From NCBI RefSeq assembly GCF_000153765.1, contig NZ_DS022296.1:35069-99068 (forward strand): 64,000 bases of DNA, given 5' to 3'. Both the position numbers and the translations under genes were made by a program. The DNA comes from Mariprofundus ferrooxydans PV-1 (lineage in GTDB: Bacteria > Pseudomonadota > Zetaproteobacteria > Mariprofundales > Mariprofundaceae). Positions 54,808 through 63,514 of this stretch are shown here, in pieces. The stretch's first letter is position 1. Each line of letters begins with the position of its first letter. Under the pieces are notes generated by a model. It searched no databases and had not been told where the DNA came from. It saw only the letters and a list, made by a program, of their open reading frames with translations.

Positions 54808-55874
54808 CGGATCTTCAGGGTGGAGAGCGCCACCAGCGCAAGCAGAATCGATATAATCCAGAAACGGACAATGACCTTTGGCTCAGGCCATCCCTTGAGT
54901 TCATAATGGTGATGAATTGGCGCCATGCGGAACACGCGTTTGCCCGTCAGCTTGAAACTGGCCACCTGCACCATGACCGATACGGCCTCCAGCACAAACA
55001 GGCCGCCGGCAATCGCCAACAGCAGCTGCTGATGCACCGCGCACGCCACAAAACCCAGGGCACCGCCCAGTGACAGCGCACCGACATCGCCCATAAATAC
55101 CTGCGCAGGATAGGTGTTGAACCAGAGAAAACCGAGACAGCCGCCGACCAGTGCACCGCAGAAAATAGCCAGCTCGCCGGCTCCGGGCACAAATGGAATC
55201 ATCAGGTAAGCCGAGAATTTGGCATGCCCGGCCAGATAAACCACAACCGCCAGCGATGATCCCACCATAAAGGTTGGCGCCACAGCCAAACCGTCCAGAC
55301 CATCGGTCAGATTCACCGCGTTGGATGTACCTACCAGCACAAACAGCACAAACACCACATAGAACCAGCCCATGTTCCACTGCATGTTAAAGAACGGGAT
55401 ATCAACCAGCGGTTCGGTCATCAGCATCAAACCCGCTGCGGCTATGCCACCAAAGAGGACCTGCAATAACAGTTTATAGCGCCCGGCAAGACCTTTCGGG
55501 TTGCCGCGCATAATCTTCAGGTAATCGTCCAGCCATCCCACCAGCCCGTAACCCAGTGTCACCAGCAGTGCCAACCATATAAACCCGCTGGTCAGATCAG
55601 CCCACAACAGCGTAGCTACCGTCAGCGACAGCAGAATCAGCAGCCCGCCCATCGTCGGTGTGCCCTGCTTGATCAGATGCGTTTGAGGTCCGTCATCCCT
55701 GATCGGCTGACCCTTACCCTGTGCCGTCTTCAGCCAGCGGATAAACCATGGACCGAGCAACCAGCAGATGACCAGCGAGGTAATCAGCGCATACACCGTG
55801 CGGAAGGTGATGTACTGGAACAGATTGAAAAAGGAGTATTCCTCGTGCAGCGGATAGAGCAGATTATACAGCAT
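54804..55874 (-). CDS. mraY: Phospho-MurNAc-pentapeptide transferase
   Basis: Makes lipid I from UDP-MurNAc-pentapeptide and undecaprenyl phosphate. 356 residues from ATG 55874 (GGAGGTG upstream), ten membrane helices. Catalytic landmarks: DDGPQTHLIKQGTPTMGGLL, LVGWLDDYLK (DD), NAVNLTDGLDGLA and the histidine-rich RMAPIHHHYELKGWPEPKV. It overlaps the end of murF by 11 bp. Confidence 0.98.
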   Translation of the reverse strand: MLYNLLYPLHEEYSFFNLFQYITFRTVYALITSLVICWLLGPWFIRWLKTAQGKGQPIRDDGPQTHLIKQGTPTMGGLLILLSLTVATLLWADLTSGFIWLALLVTLGYGLVGWLDDYLKIMRGNPKGLAGRYKLLLQVLFGGIAAAGLMLMTEPLVDIPFFNMQWNMGWFYVVFVLFVLVGTSNAVNLTDGLDGLAVAPTFMVGSSLAVVVYLAGHAKFSAYLMIPFVPGAGELAIFCGALVGGCLGFLWFNTYPAQVFMGDVGALSLGGALGFVACAVHQQLLLAIAGGLFVLEAVSVMVQVASFKLTGKRVFRMAPIHHHYELKGWPEPKVIVRFWIISILLALVALSTLKIR

Positions 55875-57222
55875 GCTGCACCTCCGCGGCCTGACTGGCA
55901 CAAAGCACGTTCACCACTGTCTCCAGTGCCATGCTGCGCGACCCCTTGACCAGCACCGTAGCGTCCGGACCAAATGACTCGCGACTCAGCGATGCTGCCG
56001 CAGCACGGTGATCCGGATACCAGCGCGCAGTACCCGAACCGGCGGCCAATGCATGCATCTTCGGCCCCACCAGATAGAGCTTGTCGATACCGCTGACATC
56101 CAGTCCGGTGTGTGCACCCAGGCTCGCCTCACCCAACTCTGCCATATCGCCAAGCACCGCTATCCGACATCCGGGCATTGCGACAAGCGTATCAATAGCC
56201 GCCTGCATCGATACCGGATTGGCGTTGTAGCTGTCGTCCAGCACCTTGCAGCCGCCGGAGCCCGTGCGAACCTGCATGCGCCCCGCAGGTGCCTGCCAGG
56301 AGGCCAGCGCCTGCGCCACATCGTTCAGCCGCGCCTCTGGCATCAGCCGCATGATGATGCAGGCCGCCAAATGCATATTGGTCGCCCAGTGACGAGCCGG
56401 CAGGGAGAGCTCAATCTGCGACTGTTCATCGCCACGCTGAAAATGCAGACACTGTCCATCCAGTCGCCAGCTCAGTTCTGACTGTTCGACATCCAGCAGA
56501 TCCGCTGGCTGCGAAATATGATGCCGCCCCAGCTGGTCGGCCACGCCTTCACCCAGCGCACACCATGCGCCCGTATTCAGATGACTAAACAGGGCCGCCT
56601 TCTCCTCAACCACGCCTGCCAGTCCACCAAGCCCTTCACCATGCGCATTCGTAATGCCGGTCAGCACCGCTACATCCGGCTGCACAATAGCCGAAAGCCG
56701 CTCCATCTCGCCAACCTCGGAGATACCGCACTCAATCAATGCCAGCGTCGCATCTGCCGGCACGGCCAGCAATGTTTTCGGCACGCCGATCAGATTATTC
56801 AAATTGGCTGTAGTTGCAGAAACATGCAAGCCCAGTGCAGAAAAGCCATGTTGCAGCAGTGAGCGCAGACTGGTTTTACCAAAGGAGCCGGAAATTGCCA
56901 CTACCGTCGTCTGCTTCAACTGCATACGCCATGCATGGGCAATATCGCCCAGTGCGCGCAGTGTATCCTCTACCTGCAATTGCGGCACCGGCAATGACTC
57001 CCAATAACGCATCCCCCGGGCATCACCAATCAGAGCGCAAGCCGCGTCCGCTATCGGCGCGGCAAACCGGTGGCCGTCAAAATGCGGGCCTCGCAATGCC
57101 AGAAAGCACTGACCGGACTTGAAGCCGCGCGTATCGGTAGCAATCTCGCTTACCCACTCAGGCATGCCGTGCAGCCACTCGCCGCCGGTAGCGCACTGGA
57201 TATCCGCTCCGCTCAGGCGCAC
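55864..57222 (-). CDS. murF: UDP-MurNAc-tripeptide D-alanyl-D-alanine ligase
   Basis: Adds D-Ala-D-Ala to complete the pentapeptide. 452 residues; DTRGFKSGQCFLALRGPHFDGH, ATP loop VAISGSFGKTSLRSLL, GISEVGEMERLSAIVQP and LDDSYNANPVSMQAAI are typical. Note SGSFGKTS where most MurF proteins have TGSxGKTT, still a valid P-loop. The GTG start at 57222 overlaps the end of murE by 10 bp, with GGAGGAG just upstream. Confidence 0.96.
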   Translation of the reverse strand: MRLSGADIQCATGGEWLHGMPEWVSEIATDTRGFKSGQCFLALRGPHFDGHRFAAPIADAACALIGDARGMRYWESLPVPQLQVEDTLRALGDIAHAWRMQLKQTTVVAISGSFGKTSLRSLLQHGFSALGLHVSATTANLNNLIGVPKTLLAVPADATLALIECGISEVGEMERLSAIVQPDVAVLTGITNAHGEGLGGLAGVVEEKAALFSHLNTGAWCALGEGVADQLGRHHISQPADLLDVEQSELSWRLDGQCLHFQRGDEQSQIELSLPARHWATNMHLAACIIMRLMPEARLNDVAQALASWQAPAGRMQVRTGSGGCKVLDDSYNANPVSMQAAIDTLVAMPGCRIAVLGDMAELGEASLGAHTGLDVSGIDKLYLVGPKMHALAAGSGTARWYPDHRAAAASLSRESFGPDATVLVKGSRSMALETVVNVLCASQAAEVQHAV

Positions 57223-58733
57223 ATCTCCTCCCCTGCAAGGCTGTGCTTCTGATGCAGATATTTTTCCGCCACCTGCTCATCACTCCACGGCAGACGCTGA
57301 CCACAAACATCCATATAGGCTTCGTGTCCCTTGCCTGCAATGATCAACAGATCCCCTTCAGCCAGAGTGGCAATCGCTTCGCCTATAGCCTTGTCACGGT
57401 CCAGCTGCAGGCGCACCTCGGCCGCATAGGGCTGACTCATGCCCTGTTCGATCTCTGAAGCGATCACTGCCGGCATCTCGCCGCGCGGATTATCCGAGGT
57501 AATCCATACCAGATCAGCCTGCTCCACCGCAATCGCCCCCATCTGAGGCCGCTTTTCACGATCCCGCTCACCACCACATCCGAAGACAACCATCAAACGG
57601 GCGCGCGTCAGCTTGCGGGCAGCCTGCAGACAACGATCCAACGCCTCAGGCGTATGTGCATAATCGATATAAACCTGTCCGTAACCTGCTGTCACTTCCT
57701 GCATGCGGCCCGGAGGGGCACTGATACGGCCCAGCAGCTTCGGCAGGTCTGCCAGCGGTATCGCCATCGAAACCATCAGTGTCAGGGCCACACATGCCAC
57801 GTTCTCGGCATGAAAATCGCCCAGCGGAATGTCCTCGATTACCACTTCGCCCTCAGCACTTTTCAGTCGCAGCAACCCGGGCAACTCCTGCTCCCACGCC
57901 AGATCCACATCATCACGATACAACCCATGCCCGTACCAACATGCGTGTTCCGGTGCATGCTCACGGATATCCGCATGATCGGCGTTGGCCACCACATTGC
58001 CGCCATGTGCAGCAGTTGCCTGCACAAAACCAGCCTTGGTCTTCAGATAGGTTTCATAGCCGCCGTGATCCTGCAGGTGGTCGTGCCCCATATTGGTCCA
58101 GATGGCCGTATGAAAGTCGATACCTGCGATACGCTCCTGAGCAATACCATGCGAGGATATTTCACAGGCAACGCTATGCACCCCGCCCAGGTTGGCGGAA
58201 GAGAGCATGGCATGCATGGTGAGCATGGACGGGGTGGTGTTGCCAATATCAAGAATATCATCGGGAGCGCGCAACCAACCCAGCGTACCGCAGCTCCACA
58301 CCGGCTTCGGCTGATACCGGGTAAGCGCTTCACGCAGCATCCAGGCCACACTCGTTTTTCCATCCGTACCCGTGATACCATAAAAATGGGTGCGAGCCTC
58401 CTCGGTCCGGAACAGCCGACGCAGTAAAAGGCCAGCCTGCTGCATCGATGCCAGATGCAATACCGGCAAATCCGATGTCACACTGACACCCACAGCAATA
58501 ATCGCTGTCGCACCCTGCTTACCCGCGGCTTCCACATAATCTGCCACATGCGCGCGACTACGCGGCAAACAGATCATTGCGTAACCCGGTTTAACGTAAC
58601 GTGAGTCATCACAAATGCCCATGATCAGTACATCGTCACTGCTCTCGGCATGCAGCTGACCCAGCCCTTCCGCCAGCAACCGTAGTGAAAACCCGGACTC
58701 CAATTCTGCCGCTCTTGTCTGCGCGTTAGTCAT
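57213..58733 (-). CDS. murE: UDP-MurNAc-tripeptide synthase (meso-DAP adding)
   Basis: Adds the third stem-peptide residue. 506 residues from ATG 58733; the frame extending to 58895 lies over ftsI. ATP loop GTDGKTS (122-128) and the substrate signature DNPR (414-417), which in characterised MurE enzymes selects meso-diaminopimelate rather than lysine. This fits a Gram-negative wall. It overlaps ftsI by 8 bp. Confidence 0.97.
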   Translation of the reverse strand: MTNAQTRAAELESGFSLRLLAEGLGQLHAESSDDVLIMGICDDSRYVKPGYAMICLPRSRAHVADYVEAAGKQGATAIIAVGVSVTSDLPVLHLASMQQAGLLLRRLFRTEEARTHFYGITGTDGKTSVAWMLREALTRYQPKPVWSCGTLGWLRAPDDILDIGNTTPSMLTMHAMLSSANLGGVHSVACEISSHGIAQERIAGIDFHTAIWTNMGHDHLQDHGGYETYLKTKAGFVQATAAHGGNVVANADHADIREHAPEHACWYGHGLYRDDVDLAWEQELPGLLRLKSAEGEVVIEDIPLGDFHAENVACVALTLMVSMAIPLADLPKLLGRISAPPGRMQEVTAGYGQVYIDYAHTPEALDRCLQAARKLTRARLMVVFGCGGERDREKRPQMGAIAVEQADLVWITSDNPRGEMPAVIASEIEQGMSQPYAAEVRLQLDRDKAIGEAIATLAEGDLLIIAGKGHEAYMDVCGQRLPWSDEQVAEKYLHQKHSLAGEEMCA

Positions 58734-60594
58734 TGAGCCACACCTCCAGTGCGTCACCCTGCTGCAATGCCAGTGGTGCAGCCGGCTTATAGCGTTGCAC
58801 CCAGCCTGAACCATGCACATGCAGACGAAGGCCGCGCTGCGCCGCAAAACGCCTGACCTCTCGCATGGACATGCCGCTGAGCGAGGTTCCGTCAAAAACC
58901 GGTTCTTCGGCAGCTATGGCCATCTTCCGCCACGCCGTCTGATCCTCAATGCGCGCGGATACGCCTAGATAAGGCAACGCACTTTCGGCAATATGACGAA
59001 AGATCGGAGCCGCCACCTGGCCGCCATAAATGCTCTTCTGTGGCTCATCCACCATGACAACAATCACCACTTGCGGATCGTTAATCGGCGCAATGCCCGC
59101 AAACACCGCCATATACTTGTGCTTGCTGTAGCTACCATGCGGCCCGGGCTTCTGTGCCGTGCCGGTTTTACCGCCAATCCGATAACCTGCGGGAACGGCG
59201 TACTTGCCCGTACCATCGGAACTGGTCGCAAATTCGAGCATCGTCAAGACCTCGGCTGCAATCGAAGCCGGCATCACACGTTTTTGCTTTTTGGCCTGAT
59301 CGGCAACCAGGCGAGGGGCCGTATAAACACCCTTGTTGGCAATAACGGAAAATGCCGCTGCAAGTTGCAACGGCGTAACAGCGATCCCCTGTCCGAATGC
59401 GATATTGGCTGTCTCAACAGGGCCCCAGCGTTCGGGGCTGAGCACAATGCCCGGAGACTCCCCACTCAAGCCCGAGCCTGTCCTGCTACCGAAGCCAACC
59501 CGTGATAACATGTTATACATATCAGCAGCACCAACATCCATCGCCAGTTTGGCCGCACCGATATTACTTGAATGCGCCAGAATCCCGGTCAAATCCAGCC
59601 AGCCTTCCTTATGATCATCATGTATCGTGTAATCGGCTACACGCATCGCACCATTTTCACAGAACACGCGTGAATCAGGTTGCCAGCGACCCGACTGCAG
59701 GGCCGCAGCAATTGTAAACGGCTTCATCGTTGAGCCCGGCTCAAACACATCGGTGATCGCCCGGTTGCGCCACTCACCCGGATGAAAGTCACGGAAGTTA
59801 TTGGGGTTATAACCCGGCCAGTTCACCATCGCCAGCACCGCTCCGTCAGATGGTCGCATCACCACAACGGAACCGCCCTTGGCCTGCTGTTCCTTTACAC
59901 CCTCGGCCAATGCGGCATAGGCGATACTCTGGATTGATGCATCCAGCGTCAGCCTGAATGCCTTACCCGGCGTAGGCTCACGCAGCCACACGCCACCTGG
60001 CAGAGAGTGACCGCGCGCATCCCGACGCACCTGACGAATGCCAGCCTCTCCGCTCAACTGCGTATTCCAGCTGCGCTCAATGCCTTCCAACCCCTTGCCA
60101 TCAATACCGACAAAACCGAGCAAATGCCCGGTAACCGGTCCAAGCGGCTGATAACGGCGCCATTCTGTTTCCCTGCGTACACCGGGAATATTCATCGCCA
60201 TAACTTTTTCCGCCCGGGCTGGCGATATCTGCCTGGCCAACCAGACAAAACCCTTGCGTCCGTGCAGTTTCTTTTTCAGACGATGTGATGACATGCCAAG
60301 CGCACGCGCCAGGCCAGGGATACTGGCAGCAGGCACCTCATCTCCGATGGCGGCGATAGACGGTGTCTCAACGCTCTCGGCCAACACACGACCTTTATGG
60401 TCCAGAATTGGGCCGCGCGGTGCCTGAGTGGTGTACTCCCTGTAACGCTGTTTCTCCGCCATATCGCTCAGGCGATCGCTCTGCAACCATTGCAGATCCA
60501 CCACCCGAACAGCCAGCAACAGCACGCCCAAAGCCAGCAGGCCGGCCACAAATTCGATGCGGCGGCGAATAAACACCTGCTCCTTGCCGCTCAT
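58726..60594 (-). CDS. ftsI: Septal transpeptidase FtsI (PBP3) with C-terminal PASTA-like domain
   Basis: Class B penicillin-binding protein that crosslinks septal peptidoglycan with FtsW. 622 residues: short cytoplasmic tail, transmembrane helix (about 13-34), dimerisation domain, transpeptidase domain with S288-T-M-K291, HSSN (SxN, 341-344) and KTGT (476-479). After residue 560 there is an extra segment, EPVFDGTSLSGMSMREVRRF followed by GSGWVQRYKPAAP, that resembles a PASTA domain, common in Gram-positive PBPs but missing from E. coli FtsI. The start overlaps ftsL (ATGA). Confidence 0.95.
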   Translation of the reverse strand: MSGKEQVFIRRRIEFVAGLLALGVLLLAVRVVDLQWLQSDRLSDMAEKQRYREYTTQAPRGPILDHKGRVLAESVETPSIAAIGDEVPAASIPGLARALGMSSHRLKKKLHGRKGFVWLARQISPARAEKVMAMNIPGVRRETEWRRYQPLGPVTGHLLGFVGIDGKGLEGIERSWNTQLSGEAGIRQVRRDARGHSLPGGVWLREPTPGKAFRLTLDASIQSIAYAALAEGVKEQQAKGGSVVVMRPSDGAVLAMVNWPGYNPNNFRDFHPGEWRNRAITDVFEPGSTMKPFTIAAALQSGRWQPDSRVFCENGAMRVADYTIHDDHKEGWLDLTGILAHSSNIGAAKLAMDVGAADMYNMLSRVGFGSRTGSGLSGESPGIVLSPERWGPVETANIAFGQGIAVTPLQLAAAFSVIANKGVYTAPRLVADQAKKQKRVMPASIAAEVLTMLEFATSSDGTGKYAVPAGYRIGGKTGTAQKPGPHGSYSKHKYMAVFAGIAPINDPQVVIVVMVDEPQKSIYGGQVAAPIFRHIAESALPYLGVSARIEDQTAWRKMAIAAEEPVFDGTSLSGMSMREVRRFAAQRGLRLHVHGSGWVQRYKPAAPLALQQGDALEVWLND

Positions 60595-60851
60595 GGGTGC
60601 AGCACCTGCATAGGACTTGGCGGCGCCATGCCCAGCTTGTTGCGAGCATATTCACGCAGACGATCCGGACGCGTCAGGCTGGCAACCTCCAGCCGCAACG
60701 TGCTCGACTCCAGCTTTAGTGACTCCTTTTCCGCAATCAGACGCTGGGAATCGAGCGACAGCTCATAACGCAGGTGCGACAGCCATACCTGCCCCCCGGC
60801 CAGCACGGCGATTACCGGAACCAGCAACATCCATGCACGCGGGGCGATCAA
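60591..60851 (-). CDS. ftsL: Cell division protein FtsL
   Basis: Small bitopic divisome protein that pairs with FtsB and FtsQ. 86 residues: a transmembrane helix (about 8-27) followed by a coiled-coil periplasmic part (LRYELSLDSQRLIAEKESLKLE...) and a conserved REYARNKLGM end. Starts with TTG at 60851 sharing bases with the rsmH stop, with GGAGGAG 5 bases upstream. Identified by size, topology and its place between rsmH and ftsI. Confidence 0.9.
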   Translation of the reverse strand: MIAPRAWMLLVPVIAVLAGGQVWLSHLRYELSLDSQRLIAEKESLKLESSTLRLEVASLTRPDRLREYARNKLGMAPPSPMQVLHP

Positions 60852-61843
60852 TGTACTCCTCCGGCATAGCCGGCCAGCTTGACAGCTTCGGCATCCGTCA
60901 AGCGCTGCGCAACGCGTAGCATTGAGGAGCGGCTGCGCGGATTGGCCGCCACCTCTCCCTCATCAGGACGAACCGGCTTCTTCTGTAGCCAGCGCATGGT
61001 CGGTTTTTTTCCGCATACACATACAGGCATTTGCGGCGGACAGGTGCAGGCATGCACCCGCGCCTCAATCAGGTCGCGGATACGGCGATCTTCGCCGGAG
61101 TGAAAGGAGATAACAGCCAGACGCCCGCCTGGCTGCAGATGATCGACGGCCGCAGATATGCCGTCGTCAATCTGTTGCATCTCGTCATTTACCCAGATAC
61201 GCAGCGCCTGAAACGTACGCGTTGCCGGGTGTGTCGAACCGTAGCGAGCCTGTTTGGGGACGGCATGAAAACAAGCATTTTCCAGGTCGGATGTCGTTGT
61301 TAATGCGCCATCGTGCATGGCTTTGAGGATCGCTCGCGCAATGCGCTGAGCATAACGCTCGTCACCAAAACGGCGCAGAATATCGATTAGCTCGCGCTCG
61401 GAGACATGCTCCAGTCTGCGCGAGAGCGGCTGCCCCTGCGTGGTATCCATACGCATATCCAGTGGACCATCCTGCCTGAATGAAAAACCGCGCTGCGCCT
61501 GGTCCACCTGAGGTGAAGAAACACCCAGATCAAACCCGATACCGGTCACCTGACACCATCCCCTTGCATCAAGCACTTCGCCCAGACGTGCGAAATCAGC
61601 ATGTTCGATGGCAAAACGCGCATCCTGCTGTGCCAACTCTTCGCCTGCAGCAACCGCGTCCGGATCCCGATCAAAGGCAAGCAGACGCCCCTTTTCCGAA
61701 AGTCTTGCAAGTAACTGACGACTGTGGCCGCCCCGGCCGAAGGTGCAGTCCACATAGCAGCCGTCAGGGTCCGAGAAGATAGCGTCAATGAAGGCATCCC
61801 TGAGAACAGGGATATGCTCGGAATATTCCACATCCGTAGCCAC
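60848..61843 (-). CDS. rsmH: 16S rRNA m4C1402 methyltransferase
   Basis: N4-methylates cytidine 1402 of 16S rRNA. 331 residues from GTG 61843, one base after the mraZ stop; the frame extending to 61990 is mraZ read in another frame. SAM motif DCTFGRGGHSRQLL, FDRDPDAV, GIGFDLGVSSPQVDQAQRGFSF, and C-terminal NPRSRSSMLRVAQRL. Usual second gene of the dcw cluster. Confidence 0.96.
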   Translation of the reverse strand: MATDVEYSEHIPVLRDAFIDAIFSDPDGCYVDCTFGRGGHSRQLLARLSEKGRLLAFDRDPDAVAAGEELAQQDARFAIEHADFARLGEVLDARGWCQVTGIGFDLGVSSPQVDQAQRGFSFRQDGPLDMRMDTTQGQPLSRRLEHVSERELIDILRRFGDERYAQRIARAILKAMHDGALTTTSDLENACFHAVPKQARYGSTHPATRTFQALRIWVNDEMQQIDDGISAAVDHLQPGGRLAVISFHSGEDRRIRDLIEARVHACTCPPQMPVCVCGKKPTMRWLQKKPVRPDEGEVAANPRSRSSMLRVAQRLTDAEAVKLAGYAGGVH

Positions 61844-61844
61844 A

Positions 61845-62273
61845 TTACATGTCCAACTCGAAATCCTGCAAGGCAAGCAGATCCGCTTCCAGCTGCTTGT
61901 CCCAGCTCTCCTTGTCCCAGATTTCGAATGTTTCGCCCGTGCCTGCAAAATGTACGGAACGGGAGAGTGAGGCATGCTCTCTAAGCACACCGGCCAGCAG
62001 CACTCGCCCCTGCTTGTCAGGCGTAAACACCTGTGAGGGCGTAATCACAGCACGGATAAAGTTACGCTTGAGATTGGCAGGCATATCCTTGATCGCAGCC
62101 TGCAGACGATTCCATTCACGTGTCGGATAGGCGATCAGGCACGGCGTATTGTGAGAGCGGGTAATAACGATCTTTCCATCGGCATGGCAGGTATTCAGCA
62201 CGTCGCGGAATGCGGCGGGAACACTGACGCGCCCCTTGTCATCCATGTTATTGCTGAATTCGCCTTGAAACAT
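61845..62273 (-). CDS. mraZ: Transcriptional regulator MraZ
   Basis: SpoVT-AbrB-fold DNA-binding protein that represses its own dcw operon in E. coli. 142 residues from ATG 62273 (MFQGEFSNNMDDKGRVSVPAAFRD). Two AbrB-like halves are seen, the second around VITPSQVFTPDKQGRVLLAGVLREHASL. The first gene of the cluster, preceded by three TGGGN boxes that match its expected operator. Confidence 0.96.
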   Translation of the reverse strand: MFQGEFSNNMDDKGRVSVPAAFRDVLNTCHADGKIVITRSHNTPCLIAYPTREWNRLQAAIKDMPANLKRNFIRAVITPSQVFTPDKQGRVLLAGVLREHASLSRSVHFAGTGETFEIWDKESWDKQLEADLLALQDFELDM

Positions 62274-62313
62274 ACGTTTCCGACCCTCACCCGCTGCTGT
62301 ACGTGGAGCAGTT

Positions 62314-62366
62314 ACCCACAAATCCCCACTTAACCCCAATAGTGTCCACTTATCCACATGTGTCAA
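62314..62366 (-). promoter_or_regulatory. mraZ promoter with three MraZ-type TGGGN boxes
   Basis: On the minus strand a perfect TTGACA (62366-62361) lies 17 bases before a weak -10 (ACTATT, 62343-62338). Overlapping and following it are TGGGG (62338-62334), TGGGG (62328-62324) and TGGGT (62318-62314), each separated by exactly 5 bases. This is the arrangement reported for the E. coli MraZ operator. It supports autoregulation of the dcw cluster. Confidence 0.8.
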
Positions 62367-62602
62367 CCCCTGTTAATACAATATTCTATAAGGCGAGGCG
62401 TTTAGGCACGCATGTAGCACTTCCACAACCGTTCCTAACCCGGCAGCAATAAATCACAATTTCGCACAATTTTGCATGAAAAAAAGAGCGTGACCGCTGA
62501 TACCGGAGCCGATTGATATCGGGCCTGTTCGACGCAACTGTTGCGAAACTGGTTCGCTGTGGGGGAATGTGGGTAGGATTGTCGCCGCACACAGGAGAGC
62601 CC

Positions 62603-63043
62603 ATGTTCTGGAAAAACAAATCACTGCAGGAAATGACCGATGAGGAGTGGGAGTCGCTGTGCGACGGTTGCGGCCGCTGCTGTGTCTGGAAATTCGAGGA
62701 TGAAGACAGCGGAGAAATCCTCTATACGGATATACGCTGCCGACAATTCAACGAATCAACCTGCCGCTGCACCGATTATCCGCAGCGCACCACGCTGATC
62801 CCGGACTGCATGGATATCCGTACGCTCAAGGATAAACAGTTCGCCTGGCTGCCGGAGACCTGCGCCTATCGCCTGCTGCATGAGGGCAAGCCCCTGTTCG
62901 ACTGGCACCCGCTAATCAGCGGTGACCGACAGAGTGTGCACGAGGCAGGCATCTCACTGCGCCACAAAACCACCAGCCCGGAAGGCATCACCGAAGAGGA
63001 TATTATTCGCCACATTATTGATCCGGATGACCCTCGTGGCTGA
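62603..63043 (+). CDS. YcgN-like UPF0260 cysteine-cluster protein
   Basis: A 146-residue cytoplasmic protein of the YcgN/YkgJ-like cysteine-cluster family, thought to bind metal ions but of unknown function. Conserved cysteines: CDGCGRCCVWK, IRCRQF, STCRCTDYPQR and DCMDI. ATG 62603 follows AGGAGA; the frame from 62513 is not used. Its end overlaps the next gene by 17 bp, so the two are probably translated together. Confidence 0.88.
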   Translation: MFWKNKSLQEMTDEEWESLCDGCGRCCVWKFEDEDSGEILYTDIRCRQFNESTCRCTDYPQRTTLIPDCMDIRTLKDKQFAWLPETCAYRLLHEGKPLFDWHPLISGDRQSVHEAGISLRHKTTSPEGITEEDIIRHIIDPDDPRG

Positions 63044-63464
63044 GCTTTGCCCGTGCGGCAGCGGCTCTCTGTTTGCCGGCTGCTGCGAGCCGATCATTCT
63101 CGGCGCTGCCGCGCCATCAGCCGAGGCCCTGATGCGCTCCCGTTACTCCGCCTATACCCTCGGACGCTGGGACTATCTGCGTGAGAGCTGGCATCCGGAC
63201 ACGCGCCCCTCACGCGTCTCCCCAACCGGCTGCCAATGGCTGGGGCTAACCATTGTCCGGGCCACAACCGACAGCGTCGAGTTCATTGCCGGCTTCCGCG
63301 AAAACGGCAAGATCATGACCCTGCACGAAACCAGCCGTTTTGCCCGGAGCGGTAATCACTGGCGCTATCTCGATGGTGTTTGCGATGTCCACGAGGCAGG
63401 TCGAAATGCGCCCTGTCCATGCGGCAGCGGCAAAAAAGTCAAACGCTGCTGCAGCCAAACTTAA
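63027..63464 (+). CDS. YchJ-like UPF0225 protein with two SEC-C motifs
   Basis: A 145-residue protein from ATG 63027. SEC-C zinc motifs lie at both ends (CPCGSGSLFAGCC and CPCGSGKKVKRCC), flanking an NTF2-like core that begins ALMRSRYSAYTLGRWDYLRESWHP. Matches YchJ (UPF0225), whose function is not established. Co-directional with and overlapping the YcgN-like gene. Confidence 0.9.
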   Translation: MTLVAELCPCGSGSLFAGCCEPIILGAAAPSAEALMRSRYSAYTLGRWDYLRESWHPDTRPSRVSPTGCQWLGLTIVRATTDSVEFIAGFRENGKIMTLHETSRFARSGNHWRYLDGVCDVHEAGRNAPCPCGSGKKVKRCCSQT

Positions 63465-63487
63465 AGCCCCGGTAAAAACCGGGGCTT
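63464..63487. terminator. Hairpin terminator between convergent genes
   Basis: Ten-bp perfect arms AAGCCCCGGT/ACCGGGGCTT with loop AAAA, directly overlapping the end of the YchJ-like gene. No long T-run follows on plus, so it may act weakly or on both strands between the convergent genes. Confidence 0.65.
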
Positions 63488-63514
63488 GTGCTGCATTGTA
63501 AGTGAATCCCCTGA

